Source of the DNA: Bacteroidota bacterium | GTDB lineage: Bacteria > Bacteroidota > Bacteroidia > B-17B0 > Aurantibacillaceae | Direction of reading: 5' to 3' | Length of the DNA: 64,000 nucleotides | Assembly: GCA_003153315.1 (NCBI GenBank) | Contig: PLYA01000010.1 | Coordinates: 35,474-99,473 of the forward strand | In this document: positions 15,391 through 24,366 of the stretch, one piece after another | Position numbering within the stretch: position 1 is the stretch's first letter | Layout: each line of letters opens with the position of its first letter | Translations under genes and position numbers: made by a program | The notes under the pieces: generated by a model | What the model was told of the DNA's origin: nothing | The model's input: only the letters and a program-made list of their open reading frames with translations | Database searches by the model: none

Positions 15391-18300
15391 ATGATTATTA
15401 ATAGAAAGTTTTATACAATAGTTTTTGTACTATTTTGTTTTTGTAAAATATTTTCTCTATCTTTCAAATTACAAAGGAACAAAACAATTAAAGACGCAAG
15501 TATTATTGAAATCAAATGGCATAAGCCAATAAGTTTTGAGAAAAAAGGGAAAACAGAAAGCATACTATCTTTCGATGGAGCATCTTATATTGAAGAGAAG
15601 AACTTTTTACCCTATTTATCGTTAAGAGAACCTAATGAACAAAGTACTAAACTAAAACCCACAGTTCAGGTTGTATTAACCGAAACATTAACAATACAAG
15701 AAGAGGCCTGCATCAATTCAAAATATATTACAGAAGACTTTGAACTGATCGGTACTAACATTAGCACTTACAAAAAAATGTCTTTTGTTTTGTGTAAACT
15801 TGTTCCTATACGTATTAATAAAGCAAATGGTAAATTAGAGAAATTAGTTTCATACCGTATTAAATGGCAGCAAACATCAGAACCGTTAAATACTAAAAGA
15901 AATGGAACCCAACACAACTACATACAATCATTTGCGTCATCATCAGTATTGGCAACCGGTAACTGGTATAAGATAGGCACAGCAGAAAATGCTATTTATA
16001 AGATTGATAAAGCGTTTTTAACTAGTATGGGGATAGATGCGTCGCATACCAATCCTAAATATATTAAAATATATGGTAATGGAGGGGAAATTTTATCTGA
16101 AGCGAATAGCGATTTCCATTATGATGATTTAACCGAAAATGCCATTTTTGTAAGAGATAGTGGTACAATTGGCGTTTTTGATAACAACGATTATATTCTT
16201 TTTTATGGGCAATCCCCTCATAAATGGCATTATAATTCTGGTAAAAATGCCCCTACAAGATATAGTCGTAACAAACATTATTACTCCGATTCTGTTTTTT
16301 ATTTTTTAACTGTAGATAATTCTTCTCCTGGAAAACGAATTACTATACAACCAAATGCATCTGCTCCCGCTAATTATACTGTTACAAGTTTTGACGATTA
16401 TGCTGTACATGAAAATGATTATGTAAACATTATGCAGTCAGGAAGAGAATTATATGGTGAAAGTTTTGAAAACGTTCCAACCCATTCATTTAACTTTTCT
16501 TTTTTAAACCTACAAAGTGATACCATTTGGCTTAAAACTGATTTAATTGGTACACGCACAAGTGGCAATGGTATTTTTAATGTTAGTTATCCGGGTGGGT
16601 CGTATCAAATTCCTTTTAATTCCGTTTGCCCCAATTTTGAATGCGACTTAGGAGCACCCGAAAATGCTACTACTCATTTTTTGTATATAGGAAGCATAGG
16701 TAATACTATAAATATAACAGTAAGTACTGCCTATACTGATGAATCGGGTTGGCTTAACTATATATGGGCAGTTGTTCGTCGCGGACTTGTTATGCAAGGA
16801 AGTCAAATGACATTTAGAGATTATCGTAGCATTGGACCCGGCAGAATTTCTCAGTTTAATTTACAAAGTTCCTCCCCAACTATTCGTATATGGAATATTA
16901 CAGACCAATTTAATATTACCGAACAAGATACTATAGTTACTTCTAATAATTATTCGTTTACCATTGCTACAGATACTTTACAGCAATTTATTGCTTTTGA
17001 TGGTACAACTTATAATATACCTGCATTTGTGGGGCAAATTCATAATCAAAATTTACACTTAGTAAGAAACATTGATTATGTGATTGTAGCTCCTCAAATC
17101 TTTCACGATGCAGCACAACAACTTGCGCAACTTCATGCGCTACCACAAAACGAACATTTATCTTCTGTCATTGTAACTCCCGATCAAATTTATAATGAAT
17201 TCTCCTCTGGTGTTCAAGATATAACAGCAATTCGTCAGTTTATGCGTATGCTATATAAACAATCTTCCACCCTTCCAAGATATTTATTATTATATGGCAC
17301 AGGTTCCTATTTACAAAAAAATAGATACGATCCTTCTAATACAGTATTTGTTCCTGCTTTTGAAACCTATAATTCATGGAGTCCTTTATACTCTTTAACA
17401 GGCGATGATTTTTACGCTTTGTTAGACGATGATGAAGGGGTAATCGGTGATAGTGGAGATCTTATGGGGCAGTTGGTTGATATAGGAGTAGGGCGAATTC
17501 CAGTAAAAACAGTTGCTGAGGCAAACGGTGTTGCGCAAAAAACAGTACAATACTATAACCGCTCCGAACCAACATCAAGTTGCTGTGATCAAGCCACTCA
17601 AAACACGCCAGATTGGCGCAACTGGGTTTCATTGATAGCGGATGATGTTCAGCCCTATGACCCCTCTCATCAATATGCTTGGGAAATAGAGTTTATACAG
17701 CAACAAGAGGCAAATGCAGACACGATAAGTAGAAATAAAAGATATAATGTTGATAAAATTTATTTGGATGCTTATCAGCAAATAACCGTACCTGGCGGAT
17801 TACGTCATCCCGACGCGGTAACGGCTCTTAACAACCGCGTTGCTAAAGGAGCTTTAATAATAGGTTATTCGGGGCACGGGGGTACGCTTAATTTATCGAA
17901 TACAGAGGTTGTTAGCATTAATCAAATTCAGCAATGGAATAATATAAATAATTTGCCTTTGTGGTTCACGGCAACCTGCCAGTTTGCTACCTATGATAAT
18001 CCTGCCTTTGAGTCGGCTGGGGAAGATATTTTGCTAAACCCAAATGGCGGCGGTATAGGTTTATTTACAACAACCCGAACGGCTCTTGCTCAAGATGGTT
18101 TTGCAATAGGGCCTTGGTTTTATCCGGCTGCCTTGGATTCTTTGGTTAATGGAAAGCGTCCCACCATAGGTGATATTATTCAAATTACAAAAACATCACC
18201 TGGACAAGTACAGAACGAACTGAATTTTTGCTTGCTTGGAGACCCGGCGGTTACTTTATCATACCCCAAGCAATATACAACTCCTTTAAAAGTAAACAGT

Positions 18301-19389
18301 CATATTTATGCACTAGGTTCTAATGATACCTTGTCTGCCATAGGAAAATATACTATTTCAGGTTTTGTTTCGGATATTAATAATCATCCGCTGACTAATT
18401 TTAACGGAATTATATACATAACAGTATTTGATAAGCCTACAGCATTAAATACACTCAACAATTCAGGATACGGCAAATTAGTTATTTCACCAGGGGATAC
18501 TGTTAATTATGCCTACCCTTTTAAGCAACAAGAAAGTGTTTTATTTAAAGGCAAATCTACTGTTACAAACGGAAATTTCACCTATACATTTATTGTCCCA
18601 AAAGATATTATGTATAATTTCGGGTATGGAAAAATAAGTTATTATGCCCAAAGCGATACCACTGATGCCGCAGGATATTACGAACAAGTTATAGTTGGGG
18701 GAACAAGCAATACAGCAATTACCGACCATCAGGGGCCTGCAATTAATTTATTTATGAATGATAACCATTTTATATCAGGCGGTACCACCAACCAGAACCC
18801 ATTTATATATGCTTTATTAGCTGATTCGTCTGGTGTAAATACAACTGGCAATGGAATTGGGCATAATATTGTTGCTGTATTAGATGCAAATACCGCTCAT
18901 GAAATGGTTTTAAATGATTATTATCAAGCAGATTTAAACAAATACCAATCGGGGAAATTATTATATCAACTTAGTAATTTGCCAAATGGAAACCATACAT
19001 TGAATCTAAAAGCATGGGATGTAATGGATAACGCAAGCAATACCTCTATTGATTTTGTTGTTGCCACAAATGCCAAAATGGCTTTATCTCATGTATTAAA
19101 TTATCCTAATCCTTTTAGCACATCCACCAAATTTTATATAGAACATAACCAAGCCTGCGACTATCTGAACGTTGAAGTGGAAATATTTACCATTACCGGA
19201 AAAATTGTAAAGACTATTTCGCAAACTATAGAAAATCAAGGCTTCCGAACAGATGGCATTAGTTGGGATGGCAAAGATAATTATGGAGATAAACTTGCCC
19301 GTGGCGTATATATATATAAAGTAATTGTTAAAAACAATGAATCTGGGAGCAAAGCAGAGAAGATAGAGAAGTTAGTAATCTTAAATTAA
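15391..19389 (+). CDS. porU: T9SS C-terminal signal peptidase/sortase PorU
   Basis: 1332 residues, close to flavobacterial PorU. It cleaves T9SS sorting domains at the cell surface and attaches cargo to lipid. A signal segment is followed by a ~500-residue N-terminal region, then a gingipain-like C25 peptidase domain: NIDYVIVAPQIF, LLYGTGSY, VGRIPVKTVAEA. The catalytic His is at residue 829 (GYSGHGG) and the catalytic Cys at 863 (FTATCQFA), followed by GGGIGLFTTTR. The C-terminus carries an FlgD-like/T9SS-type domain (NYPNPFSTSTKFYIEH, GISWDGKDNYGDKLARGVYIY). It is divergent from porP/gldJ and 31 bp upstream of porV, its known partner. Confidence 0.93.
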   Translation: MIINRKFYTIVFVLFCFCKIFSLSFKLQRNKTIKDASIIEIKWHKPISFEKKGKTESILSFDGASYIEEKNFLPYLSLREPNEQSTKLKPTVQVVLTETLTIQEEACINSKYITEDFELIGTNISTYKKMSFVLCKLVPIRINKANGKLEKLVSYRIKWQQTSEPLNTKRNGTQHNYIQSFASSSVLATGNWYKIGTAENAIYKIDKAFLTSMGIDASHTNPKYIKIYGNGGEILSEANSDFHYDDLTENAIFVRDSGTIGVFDNNDYILFYGQSPHKWHYNSGKNAPTRYSRNKHYYSDSVFYFLTVDNSSPGKRITIQPNASAPANYTVTSFDDYAVHENDYVNIMQSGRELYGESFENVPTHSFNFSFLNLQSDTIWLKTDLIGTRTSGNGIFNVSYPGGSYQIPFNSVCPNFECDLGAPENATTHFLYIGSIGNTINITVSTAYTDESGWLNYIWAVVRRGLVMQGSQMTFRDYRSIGPGRISQFNLQSSSPTIRIWNITDQFNITEQDTIVTSNNYSFTIATDTLQQFIAFDGTTYNIPAFVGQIHNQNLHLVRNIDYVIVAPQIFHDAAQQLAQLHALPQNEHLSSVIVTPDQIYNEFSSGVQDITAIRQFMRMLYKQSSTLPRYLLLYGTGSYLQKNRYDPSNTVFVPAFETYNSWSPLYSLTGDDFYALLDDDEGVIGDSGDLMGQLVDIGVGRIPVKTVAEANGVAQKTVQYYNRSEPTSSCCDQATQNTPDWRNWVSLIADDVQPYDPSHQYAWEIEFIQQQEANADTISRNKRYNVDKIYLDAYQQITVPGGLRHPDAVTALNNRVAKGALIIGYSGHGGTLNLSNTEVVSINQIQQWNNINNLPLWFTATCQFATYDNPAFESAGEDILLNPNGGGIGLFTTTRTALAQDGFAIGPWFYPAALDSLVNGKRPTIGDIIQITKTSPGQVQNELNFCLLGDPAVTLSYPKQYTTPLKVNSHIYALGSNDTLSAIGKYTISGFVSDINNHPLTNFNGIIYITVFDKPTALNTLNNSGYGKLVISPGDTVNYAYPFKQQESVLFKGKSTVTNGNFTYTFIVPKDIMYNFGYGKISYYAQSDTTDAAGYYEQVIVGGTSNTAITDHQGPAINLFMNDNHFISGGTTNQNPFIYALLADSSGVNTTGNGIGHNIVAVLDANTAHEMVLNDYYQADLNKYQSGKLLYQLSNLPNGNHTLNLKAWDVMDNASNTSIDFVVATNAKMALSHVLNYPNPFSTSTKFYIEHNQACDYLNVEVEIFTITGKIVKTISQTIENQGFRTDGISWDGKDNYGDKLARGVYIYKVIVKNNESGSKAEKIEKLVILN

Positions 19390-19420
19390 ATAATTAAATT
19401 CGCAGGCTTTAGAAAAAAAG

Positions 19421-20665
19421 ATGAGTAAAAAGATAATTGCATCATTTGGTTTTTGTGCTTTAGTTCTCCAATCCTATCCTCAAGGTATTAATTATAACAA
19501 AGGTGGGGTTAATACCGTTACCACAGCAGTTCCATTTCTATTAATATCACCCGATGCCCGTGCTGGCGGAATGGGCGATTTAGGTGTTGCATCTTCTCCT
19601 GATGCCAATTCCATGTTTTGGAACCCTTCTAAATATGCTTTTGCCGAAAAAGATTTTGGTCTAGCCATGAACTATACACCCTGGTTAAGACAATTAGTAC
19701 CCGACATGAGTTTAGCATCTTTAGCCGGTTATAAAAAAATAAATAAAATGGCGGCAGTAGCCGGCTCTTTAAGGTATTTTACTTTAGGTAGTGTTCAATT
19801 TACAGATAACAATGGTAATAACATAGGAACTTTTAAACCTAATGAATTTGCTTTAGATGCAGGGTATAGCCAAAAACTTAGTCAACATTTCTCGGTAGGA
19901 TTAGTATTTCGTTATATTAATTCTAACCTAACAAATAGTATCCCTCTTCCCGGAAGTTCTACCACAACTCATCCAGGAAGAGCAGTTGCTGCTGATATTG
20001 CCGCATATTATAAAAGTAAAAAATTAGACATAGGAGAAAAAAAGGCAGTGTTTTCGGCAGGACTTAATTTGTCTAATATAGGTAGTAAAATATATTACAC
20101 AAATAATGCAGACGAATCATCAAAAAGTTTTATACCCACGCAACTTCGCTTAGGAGCCAGTTATAAAATATATTTAGATGATTTTAATACTATTACTTTG
20201 TTAGCAGATGCTACTAAGCTAATGGTGCCAACCCCTCCTGTTTGGCAGTTAGATGCTAACGGGCAACGCATTCCTGATGGTAATGGCGGTTATTTAATAG
20301 CCGAAGGTAAAAACCCCTATCGCAGCGTTACTTCGGGCATATTTGGTTCTTTTACAGATGCTCCTGGTGGAGCTACCGAGGAATTGCAGGAAATCAAAGC
20401 GTCCTCAGGTATGGAGTATTGGTATGATAATTTACTTGCTTTTAGAGCCGGTTATTATTATGAAAACAAAACTCAGGGAGACCGCCAATACATGACATTC
20501 GGATTCGGAGTTAAGTATAGCGTATTTACCATTGATATGAGTTATTTAGCGCCTCTTACACAACGTAATCCATTGCAAAACACACTGCGTTTCTCTCTGC
20601 TATTTGATTTTGATGCCTTCAAAGCACAAAATAACGCTGCCCCTCCTGCTACAACTACTCCTTAA
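19421..20665 (+). CDS. porV: T9SS outer-membrane shuttle protein PorV
   Basis: 414 residues with a signal peptide ending near SYPQG. The conserved PorV opening AVPFLLISPDARAGGMGDLG and the SSPDANSMFWNPSKYAF block (FadL-like barrel start) are both present, and the final strand TLRFSLLFDFDAF is barrel-like. PorV carries substrates from the translocon to PorU and is needed for PorU activity. It lies 31 bp after porU, with murF 40 bp downstream, so porU-porV-murF is likely one transcript. The extra Pro/Ala/Thr tail (AAPPATTTP) is unusual but short. Confidence 0.93.
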   Translation: MSKKIIASFGFCALVLQSYPQGINYNKGGVNTVTTAVPFLLISPDARAGGMGDLGVASSPDANSMFWNPSKYAFAEKDFGLAMNYTPWLRQLVPDMSLASLAGYKKINKMAAVAGSLRYFTLGSVQFTDNNGNNIGTFKPNEFALDAGYSQKLSQHFSVGLVFRYINSNLTNSIPLPGSSTTTHPGRAVAADIAAYYKSKKLDIGEKKAVFSAGLNLSNIGSKIYYTNNADESSKSFIPTQLRLGASYKIYLDDFNTITLLADATKLMVPTPPVWQLDANGQRIPDGNGGYLIAEGKNPYRSVTSGIFGSFTDAPGGATEELQEIKASSGMEYWYDNLLAFRAGYYYENKTQGDRQYMTFGFGVKYSVFTIDMSYLAPLTQRNPLQNTLRFSLLFDFDAFKAQNNAAPPATTTP

Positions 20666-20705
20666 TAATTTTTCGATAAAAGGGGTTTTCAATTTCTTAA
20701 TACAA

Positions 20706-22007
20706 ATGGATATTATTTCTTTATATACCAAGTTTGTAAACTGTAAACAAAACATTACTACTGATACCCGCAAGATTACCAAAGACTGTATTTATTTTGC
20801 CCTAAAAGGTGAAAGATTTAATGGCAATGATTTTGCCGAGCAAGCTATTAAAGAAGGTGCCAGCTATGCCATAGTTGATGATATTTCCCTTCCTAAAAAT
20901 GATCATTATATTTTTGTTGAAGATGTATTAAATGCTCTGCAGCAATTAGCTAATTACCATCGCAAGCAATTACATATTCCTGTTATAGGTATTACGGGTA
21001 GTAATGGTAAAACCACCACTAAAGAATTAATTCATGCCGTACTTTCTACAAAATATAATACCCAATACACCCAAGGCAATTTAAATAATCATATAGGGGT
21101 GCCGCTTACCCTGCTTACCATAACACCTCAGCATCAGATAGCTGTTATAGAAATGGGTGCCAACCATCAGCAGGAAATTGATATGCTCTGCCGCATTGCC
21201 GAGCCTGATTTTGGCATTATTACCAACATTGGCAAAGCACACTTAGAAGGTTTTGGAGGTATAGAAGGGGTGAAAAAAGGCAAAAGCGAATTATATAAAT
21301 ATCTTTTAACAAAGAACGGAACTGTTTTTCTTCATGGGGATGATGAGGTGTTGGCTGATTTAGCCAAAGAGAATAATAAAGTAACATATGGTACCAACAA
21401 GTTATACGATATAGTTGGTAAGTGCAATAAAAACAGTTTGTTTGTGGAACTTGCCTGGCGGACACGATCCAAAGCTTCTGAGCTAAAGAACGCAGATTAT
21501 ATCAAAACAAATCTGGTTGGTATCTATAATTATAACAACACCTTATGTGCTGCCTGTGTTGGCAATTATTTTAAAGTAGAAGAGGATTTAATTAATCAGG
21601 CTATACAAAACTATACCCCAAACAATAACCGTTCTCAATTAAAGCAAACAAACAACAACACGCTTATTTTAGATTATTATAACGCCAACCCCAACAGTAT
21701 GCAAGCTGCCATTAATAACTTTTATGATACAGATGCCCCCGCTAAAATGCTTATACTGGGCGATATGCTTGAACTGGGTGCAGAATCAATGACAGAGCAC
21801 CAAGCTATTATTGCCTTACTGAATAAAAAACAATTAAATGATTACCTGTTGGTTGGCCCTATATTCTCATCCTTGCAAAAGGAGAAAAGTTTTGCTACCG
21901 CCAAACAAGCTTTTGAATTTTTGCAAGCAAATCCGGTAAAAAACAAAACTATACTTATTAAAGGTTCCCGCGGCATAGCCTTAGAAGAAGTAGTGAAGAC
22001 CCTGTAA
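20706..22007 (+). CDS. murF: UDP-N-acetylmuramoyl-tripeptide--D-alanyl-D-alanine ligase MurF
   Basis: Cytoplasmic Mur ligase adding D-Ala-D-Ala to the muramyl tripeptide in peptidoglycan synthesis. From ATG 20706 it has 433 residues. The N-terminal UDP-binding part has DTRKITKDCIYFALKGERFNGNDF. The ATP loop ITGSNGKTTTKEL is at ~96-108, followed by TQGNLNNHIGVPLTLL and EMGANHQQEI, which are MurF-specific. The C-terminal domain has DYYNANPNSMQAAI and LILGDMLELG. The open frame extends upstream to 20604, but that part overlaps porV and lacks MurF-like sequence, so it is excluded. murF next to T9SS genes is recalled from flavobacteria. Confidence 0.95.
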   Translation: MDIISLYTKFVNCKQNITTDTRKITKDCIYFALKGERFNGNDFAEQAIKEGASYAIVDDISLPKNDHYIFVEDVLNALQQLANYHRKQLHIPVIGITGSNGKTTTKELIHAVLSTKYNTQYTQGNLNNHIGVPLTLLTITPQHQIAVIEMGANHQQEIDMLCRIAEPDFGIITNIGKAHLEGFGGIEGVKKGKSELYKYLLTKNGTVFLHGDDEVLADLAKENNKVTYGTNKLYDIVGKCNKNSLFVELAWRTRSKASELKNADYIKTNLVGIYNYNNTLCAACVGNYFKVEEDLINQAIQNYTPNNNRSQLKQTNNNTLILDYYNANPNSMQAAINNFYDTDAPAKMLILGDMLELGAESMTEHQAIIALLNKKQLNDYLLVGPIFSSLQKEKSFATAKQAFEFLQANPVKNKTILIKGSRGIALEEVVKTL

Positions 22008-22120
22008 CTTATTGAGTATTAACTTTCTTTATGAAGTTTAGTTTTATAAAGATATCTCCGCCTCCCCAAAACTTAACCATTTATTAACATTCACGTAACA
22101 TTCACCGTGGTTTTCCGCTA

Positions 22121-22128
22121 TACCTTTG
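22121..22128 (+). promoter_or_regulatory. -7 box TACCTTTG of the 73-residue protein gene
   Basis: Perfect TAnnTTTG, 21 nt before the ATG at 22150. It overlaps the alternative TTG start at 22126, which is therefore unlikely to be used. Confidence 0.5.
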
Positions 22129-22149
22129 CAGCGAAATAAACATAAAGCC

Positions 22150-22371
22150 ATGACCTACTTCGAAAAAACTTACTTAAAGAAAGCACAAGTTAACATCTCT
22201 GTTAAAGAAAGTAAGAAACTTCAAAAATTACTAAGCGTTAAAGCTCTTGCAAGCAGCGCCGATTCTAAAGGATTAAGCACCGTTGATTTAAAAAAGATGT
22301 CAACTCTTAAAGCTTCTCCCGAAATTTATTTTAATACTGAAAGTTACATCCATCCTTTTGATTTAATCTGA
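22150..22371 (+). CDS. Small basic protein of unknown function (73 aa)
   Basis: From ATG 22150 the product is about 73 residues, Lys/Ser-rich and without a signal peptide or membrane segment (start MTYFEKTYLKKAQVN, end YFNTESYIHPFDLI). A TACCTTTG box 21 nt upstream supports expression and this start. I do not recognise it. It sits between murF and a haem/copper lipoprotein, each with its own promoter signal, so no functional link is evident. It could be a small regulator or a lineage-specific orphan. Confidence 0.5.
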   Translation: MTYFEKTYLKKAQVNISVKESKKLQKLLSVKALASSADSKGLSTVDLKKMSTLKASPEIYFNTESYIHPFDLI

Positions 22372-22403
22372 TTTTTATCCTGTTTAAGCTTTCCTAAAAC
22401 AGT

Positions 22404-22411
22404 TACTTTTG
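22404..22411 (+). promoter_or_regulatory. -7 box TACTTTTG of the haem/copper lipoprotein gene
   Basis: Perfect TAnnTTTG ending only 7 nt before the ATG at 22419, implying an almost leaderless transcript. Confidence 0.45.
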
Positions 22412-22418
22412 CCCTTTA

Positions 22419-23825
22419 ATGGGTTTCCTTTCAAGTATTAAGTCTCAGTCGTCGGTTAGCATACTACTTGTTACTTGCTGCCTATTGCTTGTTTCTTGCG
22501 GTAATAACACCTCTAAAGAAACTTCTACCCCTTCAAGAGATTATACCTATGCCTCCACCATAGCCCCTATTCTCTTTAAAAATTGCTCGCCCTGCCACCG
22601 CTCAAATAATGCAGGACCTTTTAATTTGCTCACATACGCCGATGCCAAACGCAATGCCAACAAAATAAAGTTTGTTACCCAAACACATTATATGCCCCCC
22701 TGGCCGGCTGATGCCAGCTATACGCACTTTATTGACGAGCGTATTTTAAGTACAGAAGAAATTGAGCAGATAAAAACCTGGGTAGATAAAGGTTGCCCTG
22801 CCGGAGATACTACTAAAGTCACCCCTCCCGTATTTTATGAGGGTTCCTTTTTTGGTAAGCCCGATGTGGTGGTAAAAATGCAGGAAGCTATGCCCATTAA
22901 AGGCAATGGTACCGACCATTTCTATATGATTAAGTTTCCTTACGAGTTGAAGCACGATACCTTTGCCCGCTTCTTTGAGTTTGTACCCCATCAGCGTAAG
23001 CTGGCACACCACGTAAACGGACATTTAATCAACTACAATTACGATAAAAAGAAAAACGTTTTCGAAGGCAAGTCTTATTACAAAGACATTCAAGGGGGCT
23101 TTACCGATATATATAAACTGATGGGCATTTTAAACGATGACGGTACTTATCCCATGCTTACCCCCAACACTGTTTATTACCTGCCCGGTTATACACCCGT
23201 TGTATATCCCGAAAACATAGGCGGTTACGCCCTCAAGAAAAAAGGCGCCTTCTTTTTAAAGAACATACACTACGGTCCTTCTGCGCAAGACTGTGTAGAT
23301 TCTTCTACCATTAATATTTTTTTCGGACCTAAGATAGAACGCCCCATACAGGAAACCCAGTTAGGCACCTTTGGCATTGCACCCTGTGAGCCTGCCCTTA
23401 ATATTGAAGCCAACGTGGTAAAAACCATCCGTAGCCATTGGACAACCCCTACCGATTTATCTCTCCTATCCATAAACCCGCACATGCACCTGCTCGGCAA
23501 ATCTTTTTGGGCTTATGCCCTCACCCCTCAGGGCGATACCATACGGTTGATTAAAATACCTAAGTGGGATTTTAAATGGCAGTACTACTACACCTTTCAG
23601 CATCCCCTCAAAATACCTGCAGGCTCTACCATTTATGCTTTTGGTATTTATGATAATACCGACAAGAACCCCTACAACCCCTTCCACCCGCCAAGAGATT
23701 GCAAAGAGCGAAACGATTTTATGAGCATGGGCACTACCGAAGAAATGTTTCAGTTTATTTTTACCTACCTGCGCTATAAACCGGGCGACGAGCAGATTGA
23801 TTTATCAAAACGAAAACAATTTTAG
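22419..23825 (+). CDS. Lipoprotein with cytochrome c motif and copper-monooxygenase-like domain
   Basis: 468 residues. The lipobox places an acylated Cys at 27 (LLLVSCGNN). A haem-binding CSPCH lies at 56-60 with a possible axial Met at 92 (HYMPPWPAD), the pattern of planctomycete-type cytochrome c domains. The C-terminal ~300 residues resemble copper type II ascorbate-dependent monooxygenases (PHM/DBH fold), with HHVNGHLI and NPHMHLLGKSFWAYA supplying His/Met ligands. It is probably periplasm-facing and redox-active; the substrate is unknown. It has its own -7 box, and a 21-nt repeat array begins exactly at its stop. Confidence 0.75.
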   Translation: MGFLSSIKSQSSVSILLVTCCLLLVSCGNNTSKETSTPSRDYTYASTIAPILFKNCSPCHRSNNAGPFNLLTYADAKRNANKIKFVTQTHYMPPWPADASYTHFIDERILSTEEIEQIKTWVDKGCPAGDTTKVTPPVFYEGSFFGKPDVVVKMQEAMPIKGNGTDHFYMIKFPYELKHDTFARFFEFVPHQRKLAHHVNGHLINYNYDKKKNVFEGKSYYKDIQGGFTDIYKLMGILNDDGTYPMLTPNTVYYLPGYTPVVYPENIGGYALKKKGAFFLKNIHYGPSAQDCVDSSTINIFFGPKIERPIQETQLGTFGIAPCEPALNIEANVVKTIRSHWTTPTDLSLLSINPHMHLLGKSFWAYALTPQGDTIRLIKIPKWDFKWQYYYTFQHPLKIPAGSTIYAFGIYDNTDKNPYNPFHPPRDCKERNDFMSMGTTEEMFQFIFTYLRYKPGDEQIDLSKRKQF

Positions 23826-24223
23826 TGGGAGCGTTGAGGAGATTTGACTGTGCGTTTGCAAAAAATGACTGTGCGCAGGCGAGAACATATCGTGCGTAAG
23901 CGAAAACATTCTGTGCGTTAAGGATAAATGGGTGAGCGCACGCAAAAATACTCCGAGTGCATTGGAAAACACTCCGAGTGCAAGCGAAAACATTCTGAGT
24001 GCGTCCGAAAATACTCCGAGCGCAGGCAAGAATACTCTGAGTGCAGGCGAAAATGTTCCGAGTGTAAGAGAAAACATTCTGAGTGCAGGTAAGAATATAC
24101 CGGGTGCAGGTAAAAAATGACTGGGTGCTTGCAAGAAATAACCAAGTGCAGACGAGAATACTCTGAGTGCATGTAAAAATATTCTGAGTATAAGAGAAAA
24201 CACCCTGAGCGTTAGGGATTGTA
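23825..24223. repeat. Array of nineteen 21-nt units
   Basis: Nineteen back-to-back units of exactly 21 nt fill 399 nt, starting at the last base of the preceding stop codon. Consensus is close to YTCYGAGTGCAGGCGAAAATA; the GAG-GC and AAAA parts are the most conserved, and the first five and last units are the most divergent. There are no spacers, so it is not CRISPR. Because 21 is a multiple of three, long open frames appear on both strands (for example 23805-24302 minus), each with a 7-residue periodicity. The last unit runs into the repeat at 24209. Confidence 0.9.
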
Positions 24224-24335
24224 ACGAAAATCCTTTGACGTAATCGGCAAAGATTGAAGTGAAAAGCCCGACCCCGCCTCCTTGACATTTCGACAGGCTC
24301 AATGTTCAGCGTGAAAGGCGGGGGAACGCCCTAAG
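24209..24335 (+). repeat. Dispersed intergenic repeat, family II, copy 1
   Basis: Runs from GCGTTAGGGATTGTA through CGTAATCGGC and GAAAAGCCCGACC to GGGAACGCCC. The same ordered blocks occur inverted at 62976-63069. The centre forms a hairpin, with CCCGCCT pairing with AGGCGGG around a segment containing TTTCGACAGGCTCAATGTTC, a phrase I recall from other Bacteroidota intergenic repeats. Confidence 0.75.
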
Positions 24336-24366
24336 TTTTAAATTAAAAAATACCTAATTTTAAGCC

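Noticed and set aside
20604..20705. Upstream extension of murF
   Set aside because: Overlaps the end of porV and has no MurF-like residues; ATG 20706 starts the conserved protein.
23825..24223. CRISPR array
   Set aside because: Units are directly adjacent with no spacers, the repeat is degenerate, and there are no cas genes nearby.
23761..24302. Minus-strand open frames of 165-175 residues and a plus-strand frame of 62 residues over the 21-nt array
   Set aside because: They arise because the 21-nt unit has no stops in several frames; all frames show the same heptad periodicity, and one overlaps the upstream gene.
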